A DNA stretch of 19,277 nucleotides from Oscillibacter faecalis_A. Its GTDB lineage: Bacteria; Bacillota; Clostridia; Oscillospirales; Oscillospiraceae. Position 1 is the stretch's first letter, and each line of letters opens with the position of its first letter. A program made the translations under genes and the position numbers. The stretch covers positions 1 through 19,277 of the forward strand of contig NZ_JARFXX010000018.1 in the NCBI RefSeq assembly GCF_029218125.1. Reading direction: 5' to 3'. The notes beneath the pieces were generated by a model, which searched no databases, was not told the origin of the DNA, and saw only the letters and a list, made by a program, of their open reading frames with translations. Below are positions 13,863-19,277 of the stretch, piece by piece.

Positions 13863-15452
13863 ATGGAGAACAAATCTGCTTTTGTCAGAAATTCCGCTTG
13901 CTTGCTGCTGCTCTTTTTCGCCTGCTTTGTAGTCTGGCCGGTGGGGCGCATGTTTTCCTCGATCACCTATCAGAGCGCTATGGAGGTGTTTTCCTCCCCT
14001 GTTTTCCGTAAGGCGCTTTGTTCTTCCCTTGTCTCCGCTTCTTTCACAACGGTCTTTTCCATGCTGTTGGCGCTCTTAATGGCGCTTTTGGTATGCAGGA
14101 CCCATGCGGGCGGGGCTGTCTGGCAGGTGGTGTTCATTCTTCCCATGCTGGTCCCCTCGGTCTCGCTGGGTACAGGGCTGGTACTGCTGCTGGGGGCCAA
14201 CGGCTTTTTGACCCGGCTCCTGCATCTCTCCGGCAGTATCTACGGCCTCCACGGCATTGTTTTAGGGCAGGTCCTATACACGGCCCCGGTGGCCTTTTTG
14301 CTTCTTTGCAACATTTTGCGGTATGAGGATTATACCCCCCATGAGGCGGCTATGGTGCTGGGCGTGCCTGCACGCAGCCGCTTTGCCAGTCTCACGCTGG
14401 GACATCTCCGGCGGGAGAGCATTGCCGCCGCCTTTCTGGTCTTTTCCATGGCGGTCACGGATTACGGCATCCCGCTGGCCGTGGGCGGCAAGGTGAAAAC
14501 GCTGGCTACGGTTCTATATGCCAGCGTTGCCGGGCAGCAGCAATTCGGCAAGGGCTGTATCATCGGCGTCTGCCTGCTAATTCCGGCCCTGCTGGCCTTT
14601 CTCTTTGATTCCGGGCGCAGACAAAGCGCCTCCGGCACAACGCGCCGGGAATTTTTCGTCCCGCACCGCCCGGTGGCCGACATAGCCGCCTTCTGCCTGT
14701 GCTGTGTCATCGGACTTCTATTTGTCCTGCCTATTTTAGCCTTTCTTTTCACCATGCTGTTAGAGGATTATCCGCTGCACATGGAACTGACATTGCGGCA
14801 CATCCGGGACTGCCTGAATGCCCGGGGCGTACTGGGGTTAAAGAACTCCCTGCTGCTCTCCGCAGGCACCGCGCTGGGCGGGACAGTGATTGCAGCCTTT
14901 GCGGCGTATGCCGCGGCAAGACACCGGGGCAGCCTTGCAAGATCGGTCCATTTGCTTTCCACTCTGACGCTGTCGATTCCCGGCTTGGTGCTGGGCCTTG
15001 CCTATGTGCTGGCCTTCAAGCGGACTGCGCTTTATGAGACCATGGGAATCCTGATCTTCTCCAGCATCATCCATTTCTTCACAACGCCCTACCTGATGCT
15101 CTATCAGACCTTCGGCAAGCTGAATGCCAATCTGGAGGGCACCGGCCGGGTGCTCGGAGTCCCTCCTTTCTGCCTGTTTGCAAACGTATTTCTGCCCCAG
15201 TGTGCCGAAACGCTGCTGGATATGTTTTCTTATTTCTTTTTAAATGCCATGGTCACGATCTCGGCGGTATCGTTTCTGGCCACCGCCCAGACCCGCCCGC
15301 TTTCCATGCTGGTCACGCAGTACAGTGACCAGATCAACCCGGAGGGGGCAGCCGTTTTGTCCTTTTTTATCCTTACCATCAATCTTCTGGTACGCGGAAT
15401 CGTATTTTTACTCAAGCGCCTCCTGTGTACACCGGCCCGTGCCGCGCAGTAA
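13863..15452 (+). CDS. ABC transporter permease, two fused domains, ThiP/FbpB-like
   Basis: A 529-aa permease of about twelve membrane helices in two homologous halves. Each half carries a coupling loop: HEAAMVLGVPARSRFASL from 160 and GTGRVLGVPPFCLFANVF from 426. Length and layout match ThiP (about 536 aa in enterobacteria) and the ferric permease FbpB. The ATG is preceded by GGAGGAAT in the end of the ATPase gene. With the riboswitch, the binding protein and the ATPase this makes a complete importer in the order thiB-thiQ-thiP, where enterobacteria have thiB-thiP-thiQ. No thiamin biosynthesis or kinase gene is beside it. The convergent oxidoreductase gene ends only 21 bases beyond its stop, and no strong terminator is seen there. 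Confidence 0.92.
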   Translation: MENKSAFVRNSACLLLLFFACFVVWPVGRMFSSITYQSAMEVFSSPVFRKALCSSLVSASFTTVFSMLLALLMALLVCRTHAGGAVWQVVFILPMLVPSVSLGTGLVLLLGANGFLTRLLHLSGSIYGLHGIVLGQVLYTAPVAFLLLCNILRYEDYTPHEAAMVLGVPARSRFASLTLGHLRRESIAAAFLVFSMAVTDYGIPLAVGGKVKTLATVLYASVAGQQQFGKGCIIGVCLLIPALLAFLFDSGRRQSASGTTRREFFVPHRPVADIAAFCLCCVIGLLFVLPILAFLFTMLLEDYPLHMELTLRHIRDCLNARGVLGLKNSLLLSAGTALGGTVIAAFAAYAAARHRGSLARSVHLLSTLTLSIPGLVLGLAYVLAFKRTALYETMGILIFSSIIHFFTTPYLMLYQTFGKLNANLEGTGRVLGVPPFCLFANVFLPQCAETLLDMFSYFFLNAMVTISAVSFLATAQTRPLSMLVTQYSDQINPEGAAVLSFFILTINLLVRGIVFLLKRLLCTPARAAQ

Positions 15453-15473
15453 GGGACTTCCCTTTCCTGCCGC

Positions 15474-16175
15474 CTACTGCCACGGCTTTCCCGTGGTATA
15501 CCCCTGCTCCTGCCAATAGGCATCGTCCACTGCGGACATTCTCTGCTTTCTATGCAGGAATTGATAGAGCGTAAACAGGCATTTTACCTTGAAAGATGGG
15601 GTCAAATTCGCCGCACACCGCCGGACACGCCGGGCCGTTCGCCGGACCTTGGCTTCCGCCGATGTGCGGAAGGACGCGGGCAGGTTCGTCCAATCGTAAT
15701 TCCACACCTTCTGGGAGAGAATATGGGTCCGGGCAATCCCCCAGTAATCGGTGCTGTCCTTGAGCTCGCGGGTCGTTGAGCGTGTGCCGCCGCCTGCGGC
15801 TGTGTTGATGATGACCGCCTGCTTTTTCATAAAGGACAGGTCCGGGCGGTGGACCATCCATCGGTAAGCGAAGTGGTCCAGCAGCGTTTTCATCTGCCCC
15901 GGAACGTGGAACACATACGTCGGTGCACAGAAAATGAGCAATTCGGACTGCTCCATAGCGGCAAGAATCGGGGCAAGCGCGGCAGAGCCGCCGCATTTCT
16001 GCTCCTGTCCCCTGATGCAGGCATAGCACCCCATACAGATATGGGGCATATCCTTTGGAAGCTGAAATTCAAAGAGCCGCCCGTTGTCCAAAAGCTCACA
16101 GATCAGCAGCCGGGCGAGATTGTATGTACTGGACTACGCCCTCCTGCCAGTGGCATAAATGACGGTGATATTCAT
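15474..16175 (-). pseudogene. Flavodoxin-fold NAD(P)H/FMN oxidoreductase interrupted by TAG
   Basis: The gene starts at ATG 16175 after a purine-rich GGGGGAAAGGG and reads MNITVIYATGRRA, then an in-frame TAG (16136-16134). The same frame continues SSTYNLARLLICELLDNGRL. This is the FMN-phosphate-binding start of NADPH-dependent FMN reductase/flavodoxin-family proteins, with the stop inside the phosphate-binding loop. The remainder is complete: ICMGCYACIRGQEQKCGG, LLIFCAPTYVFHVPGQMKTL and INTAAGGGTRSTT, to a natural TGA at 15474. Without the first strand and loop it should not bind FMN. A TTG start at 16091 is possible but would give this truncated form. Other genes here end in TAG, so TAG is a real stop. 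It is the second gene of a tetR-oxidoreductase pair, 27 bases after tetR. Confidence 0.75.
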
Positions 16176-16202
16176 ACCCTTTCCCCCTTTTCGCACCGGT
16201 CT

Positions 16203-16847
16203 TCACCGGTGCGTTTCTTTGATTTCCGGCTTCTTTCGATAGCTGGCTTCAACCTGAGCGATAAACCGGTCAATGTGTGTATTCAGCAAGGCCGACACGG
16301 GAGCTTTGTCCTCCGCACCGTCATAGATGCTGTAGAGCAGGTAGATCGGCCCATAAAACTCCAAGGCCAGCTGCATACCGGCCTTATCATCCCCTGTCAA
16401 TTTCCGGAAAATCGCCGCCATATAATCAAGGGGTCCGGCTGCAAGATACTTCTGATAAAGCCGCGCAAGGGCCGGGTCCCGGTACTGCTCCAGCGTCAGC
16501 ATTTTGCGAAAATCTGCGGGAAAGGGCTCCTGTGTCCAATGGTTGAACTGCGCCGTGCTGTAGGCCAAAATCCTTTCGGCAGGCGCACTTAAATACGCCT
16601 CTGCAAACTGCGCTGTCTCTGCCTGCGGCATTTGGTATTGCGCGGCCCGCTCACGATCCAGCTCGTTCATCCGTTCCACAATTCGGTCTAAAATTTCCTG
16701 CTTACCGGTGTAGTGCTTATATAACGCGGCCTTTGTGATTCCCAACCGCTCCGCGATCATGCTCATGGATGTTCCGAGATAGCCGTTCTGCGCGAACAAT
16801 TCCAGCGCCGTTTCCAGAATCCTCTCTTTTGTCTCCACTGCTATCAT
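16203..16847 (-). CDS. TetR family transcriptional regulator
   Basis: A 214-aa repressor. The N-terminal DNA-binding domain is clear: TKERILETALELFAQNGYLG (6-25), then the helix-turn-helix TSMSMIAERLGITKAALYKH (26-45) with YTGKQEIL after it. The C-terminal 150 residues should form the ligand-binding and dimer domain. I chose ATG 16847 over the upstream ATG at 16874 because the G-rich site lies just before it and the conserved domain starts there; the longer form would begin inside the likely promoter-proximal leader. The promoter upstream overlaps two operator-like sites, so it should repress itself together with the oxidoreductase gene behind it. Such tetR-flavodoxin pairs commonly respond to toxic or redox-active small molecules; the ligand here is unknown. 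Confidence 0.92.
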   Translation of the reverse strand: MIAVETKERILETALELFAQNGYLGTSMSMIAERLGITKAALYKHYTGKQEILDRIVERMNELDRERAAQYQMPQAETAQFAEAYLSAPAERILAYSTAQFNHWTQEPFPADFRKMLTLEQYRDPALARLYQKYLAAGPLDYMAAIFRKLTGDDKAGMQLALEFYGPIYLLYSIYDGAEDKAPVSALLNTHIDRFIAQVEASYRKKPEIKETHR

Positions 16848-16864
16848 GTCCCCCCCCCAAAAAA

Positions 16865-16915
16865 AAGTAACCAATCGGTAACTTATAGTTTAGCTACCGA
16901 TCGATTACTTGTCAA
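16865..16915 (-). promoter_or_regulatory. tetR promoter with two operator-like sites
   Basis: On the minus strand TTGACA (16915-16910) is followed after exactly 17 bases by TAAACT (16892-16887). Two related palindromic sites overlap it. Site 1, 16865-16884, is AAGTAACCAATCGGTAACTT with arms matching at seven of eight positions; it covers the transcription start. Site 2, 16893-16908, reads GTAATCGATCGGTAGC on the minus strand, matches the core of site 1 at 12 of 16 positions, and fills the -35/-10 spacer. Between promoter and ATG lies a run of eight T and nine G (minus strand) that also supplies the ribosome binding site. Confidence 0.8.
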
Positions 16916-16972
16916 GAGGCATCTGAAAATTTGCGGCAAAATCCTGTTCGTGCAGGTCATGCGTTCAGCGGC

Positions 16973-17675
16973 TTACCCGATGCCGCCCACAATACGCTCG
17001 TAGATGCGGGCCGTCAGACCGTACACCATGGCATACACAGCGGCAAAGGCCATGAGGGTCCCCGCCGCAGAGGGCAAGCAGCCGCGTGTCATACAGGCTG
17101 AACAGCTCCAAAATACGGCAGATCATGGGAAATGCCACTAAGATATGAAGTCCCGCTGTCAGCAGCGGCAGGAAAAACACCAGCAGAATCTGCCCCCGGA
17201 TGGACAGGGCCACCTCTCCGGGGCTCATGCCTACCTGCTGCATGATTTGGTAGCGCCGCTGGTCCTCATAGCCCTCGGACACCTGCTTATAGTAAATGAT
17301 GAGCACGGTGGCCAGCAGGAACGGCAGGCCCAAGAAAATTCCCAAAAACAGGAAGCCGCCGTACATGGTATAAAATTCCACCGCCATGTCCTGATGGCTC
17401 CTGACACTGAACGCCCCATCGGAAACGGCCAAAAGCGCTTCCGCGCAATTCAGCTTCTCCGCGTCTGTCCCATCTAAATCAAAGCGGAGGCGGAGACTTT
17501 TGGAAACCAAGTCCATATCTGCCAGACGGGCCGCAAAGGCATCGTCCGCTACCAGCCCAAGGGCCGCCATGTCCTCGGTCCCATCAGAAGTGATGCTCCC
17601 TGCCGGGAATGTGTCCAGCCGGGCCTTAACATGAAGGGGAATATCAAAATGGTAAAGAATATACTTACTGGCAGG
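16973..17675 (-). pseudogene. 3' fragment of a BceB/FtsX-like ABC permease
   Basis: The fragment keeps the C-terminal FtsX domain of a bacitracin-export-type permease: a first helix in GGFLFLGIFLGLPFLLATVL, the cytoplasmic EDQRRYQIMQQVGMSPGEV loop, then IRGQILLVFFLPLLTAGLHI and the last helix. A one-base change in the CCCC run at 17060-17063 throws off the frame. If it is ignored the reading continues TLMAFAAVYAMVYGLTARIY to a natural TAA at 16973. The 5' part is missing: the frame ends at an in-frame stop at 17676, where recombinase sequence begins. A full BceB is about 650 aa, so two thirds are absent. No companion ATPase is present. Dead remnant. Confidence 0.75.
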
Positions 17676-18801
17676 TTAGGTATACAGTTGGGTATGACCC
17701 CGGTACAGGAAAGCAGATTCAACGTTCCATATCAGGAAAGACGCAGAAAGTGGTCGCAGAAAAACTAAAAGTCATTACCACAGATCGACTGCGGCTCTTA
17801 TATAGAGCCCAATAAGCAGACGCTTGGGCAGTGGTTAGATACTTGGATGGATACTGATTGCTGAATATCAAGCCCCGCACACTTGATATTTATAAGTCCG
17901 ACATTCGGCTCCACATCAAACCATTGCTGAGAGCGATCCGCTTAGATATGCTGGATGCTCCAACGATACAGGGAGCTTACATCAATCTTCTGAGGCCTTC
18001 TGGAAAGCATCCAAAGGGGTTTTCCCCCAAGACAATCAAAAATGTCCATAGAGTTCTTCATAAAGCATTGCAGCAGGCTGTTCTGATTGGATATATCCGG
18101 TTTAATCCGGCGGATACCTGCATTCTTCCACGTGTTGAAAAGGCAAAGGTTGCACCTTGTAATGATGCACAGATTTCGCCTTTTATAAAAGAAGTTCACG
18201 GGAACCGCTTTGAAACCCTCTTTGTTGTCACTCTGTTTACAGGAGTTTGTGAGGGTGAGATTCTCGAGCTGACATGGGATTGTGTGGATTTTGATAACGG
18301 TGTTCTGACGATCAATAAGCAGATGCAGCTTCATCAGGATAAGGACATGAAAGCATACCAGCTTGTTTCTACGAAAAACAGCAAGGCCCGGACAATTATT
18401 ACGGCGGCCCCCTTTGTTATGGAACGGCTGAAGCATTGAAAAGTGGAGCAGACAAAGGAACGGCTTCTTGCTGCCCACTGAGGCAGCAGAGTGGACTTGT
18501 ATTTACAGACGCAACCGGAAACCACATCACAAAGCCGACCCTATATAGAGCATTTAAGAGAGCTACTGCATCCATTGGCAGACCGGATGCGCGTTTTTAT
18601 GACCTGAGACATGGCTACACTGTGGCGACGCTTCGCTCCGGGGACGATATTAAGACCGTACAGGGGAATTTAGGTCAAGCCACAGCCACCTTTACACAGG
18701 ATGTTTACGGCCATGTTATAATGCAGATGACAGAAGTCAGTGCAGCCCATATAGAAAAACAGTTTCCATGGGATAAAGCGAAGGTACAAAGCAGACCCTG
18801 A
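17651..18801 (+). pseudogene. Decayed tyrosine recombinase (integrase) of a mobile element
   Basis: Three pieces in shifting frames reconstruct a Tn916-like integrase. The N-terminal part starts near 17651 (YWQVRYTVGYDPGTGKQIQR), then shifts by one base about 17784 to read IDCGSYIEPNKQTLGQWLDT, and returns to the first frame about 17855 (LNIKPRTLDIYKSDIRLHIK). A TGA at 18437 and another frameshift before 18480 break the catalytic domain, which resumes as QQSGLVFTDATGNHITKPTL. Catalytic residues are also lost: the first arginine is Cys (GVCEGE, codon 18248), the motif II histidine is Tyr (FYDLRH, 18598), and the GH motif is GQ (18676). Only the second arginine and the tyrosine of DVYGH remain. 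Many C-to-T-type changes suggest old decay. It starts at the break of the BceB-like gene. Confidence 0.9.
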
Positions 18802-18877
18802 AGTTCCTGTGCTACAGAAACCTCAGGACCTGGTAAGGCTGAAAATAAGGTTAAATTTGCTCTCGATGACAGAAAAG

Positions 18878-18908
18878 AACCCCTAAAGCCTTATAGCTCA
18901 AGGGGTTT
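18878..18908. terminator. Hairpin after the integrase relic
   Basis: AACCCCT (18878-18884) pairs with AGGGGTT (18901-18907), enclosing GCC/AGC-type inner bases, and is followed by TTTATT on the plus strand. It is a likely terminator of the former integrase gene or part of the element end. No attachment-site duplicate could be identified. Confidence 0.45.
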
Positions 18909-18985
18909 ATTGGTCAGGCAGCTTCCATTCGGACGCTTTTACCTCTCGTCTTTTCTAATCAGCAACCAAGATGGTAAAAACGGAA

Positions 18986-19150
18986 CTAACAACCTAATAG
19001 TTTCCGTTCTGCTTCCACATTTTCTATGTGCCATCTGGTAATGCCTTGTTTCTCATCCTCATATATCGACTTACAACTCGCACTGAGTGCAAGCATACCT
19101 TTCTGTAGACAGTCTTCTGCATATATCCAATTTTCACTAAGCCTGAGCAC
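18986..19150 (-). CDS. Small ORF, 54 aa, possible gene remnant beside the 5S terminator
   Basis: A minus-strand frame from GTG 19150 to TAG 18986 reads VLRLSENWIYAEDCLQKGML, then ALSASCKSIYEDEKQGITRW, and ends in HIENVEAERKLLGC. The amphipathic helical composition looks protein-like, but I do not recognise it. It begins at the very edge of the rRNA terminator, and an internal ATG (codon 19) with AGAAAGG before it is another possible start. It is most likely the tail of a gene cut by rearrangement next to the rRNA operon. Bases 18802-18985 show nothing beyond the hairpin. Confidence 0.35.
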   Translation of the reverse strand: MLRLSENWIYAEDCLQKGMLALSASCKSIYEDEKQGITRWHIENVEAERKLLGC

Positions 19151-19185
19151 AAAAAAACTCCCCGCAGAGCGAAAACTCTGCGGGG
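19151..19185 (-). terminator. Intrinsic terminator of right rRNA operon
   Basis: The reverse complement of 84-118: a 10-bp stem (19185-19176 with 19169-19160), TTTTCG loop, then AG and seven T on the minus strand. Confidence 0.93.
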
Positions 19186-19188
19186 AAA

Positions 19189-19277
19189 TGTGTTGGCGCT
19201 ATCTATCTTTCCGGGCCGTTGCCAGCCAAGTATTGTCGACAGAAATGAGCTTAACTACCGTGTTCGGAATGGGAACG
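19189..19277 (-). rRNA. 5S ribosomal RNA, 3' part (right copy)
   Basis: Identical in reverse complement to the left 5S end, and nine bases longer at its 5' side (CGTTCCCAT). The gene enters from the right and is cut by the window end. Its orientation shows that the two rRNA operons face each other across this segment. Confidence 0.9.

Noticed and set aside
17784..17860. Two separate integrase genes because of frame changes
   Set aside because: The frames join into one colinear integrase sequence, so frameshifts in a single relic explain them.
18436..18801. Stand-alone 121-aa integrase gene
   Set aside because: It is the C-terminal third of the decayed integrase in another frame; its first codons are frameshifted and catalytic residues are lost.

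Overview
The window looks like a chromosomal segment from a moderately GC-rich, low-oxygen Bacillota bacterium, probably class Clostridia and close to the gut Oscillospiraceae. This rests on AGGAGG-type ribosome binding sites, TTGACA/TATAAT promoters, a Clostridia-style full-length pyruvate carboxylase, a fused PhnE, a TPP riboswitch ending in an intrinsic terminator, and wreckage of Clostridia-type mobile elements. The family assignment is inference from protein style, not from an rRNA comparison.

Both ends are 3' halves of 5S rRNA genes followed by the same intrinsic terminator. They point towards each other and form a perfect 118-bp inverted repeat (1-118 and 19151-19268). The segment therefore lies between two convergent rRNA operons, or is an assembly contig bounded by the rRNA repeat.

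Layout: (1) 119-1800: a small orphan ORF, a polytopic membrane protein of unknown function on the minus strand, a possible small RNA or leader with a strong terminator, and the promoter of the next gene. (2) 1801-2928: an intact M20 metallopeptidase of the PepT-like group. (3) 2929-3437: intergenic DNA with an SLH-domain scrap, two copies of a 29-bp palindromic repeat and a third perfect hairpin. (4) 3438-7124, minus strand: a phosphonate-type ABC transporter operon phnD-phnC-phnE with a duplicated, fused permease. It is preceded by a structured leader of about 240 nt with a perfect terminator, which I cannot assign to a known riboswitch class. (5) 7452-10944: pyruvate carboxylase. (6) 10945-11490: remnants of a D12-class DNA adenine methylase and a MATE efflux pump around a perfect 21-bp hairpin. 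(7) 11690-15452: promoter, TPP riboswitch, terminator, then an ABC importer operon (lipoprotein, ATPase, fused permease) with ThiB-ThiQ-ThiP architecture. (8) 15474-16915, minus strand: a TetR repressor with a clear self-overlapping operator/promoter and, downstream, a flavodoxin-fold oxidoreductase broken by an in-frame TAG. (9) 16973-18801: a 3' fragment of a BceB/FtsX-like permease running into a heavily decayed tyrosine recombinase. (10) 18802-19277: a hairpin, a small ORF and the second 5S end.

The living part is metabolic: two ABC importers, each behind a leader with a terminator switch, a peptidase, and an anaplerotic enzyme turning pyruvate into oxaloacetate. The rest is a graveyard of mobile-element and efflux genes, as expected beside rRNA operons where insertion and rearrangement are common. 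No CRISPR array, intact transposase, tRNA or phage module was seen. The best leads for something undescribed are the phnD leader RNA (6885-7089), the riboswitch-controlled ThiBPQ-like importer, and the possible small RNA at 1434-1575.
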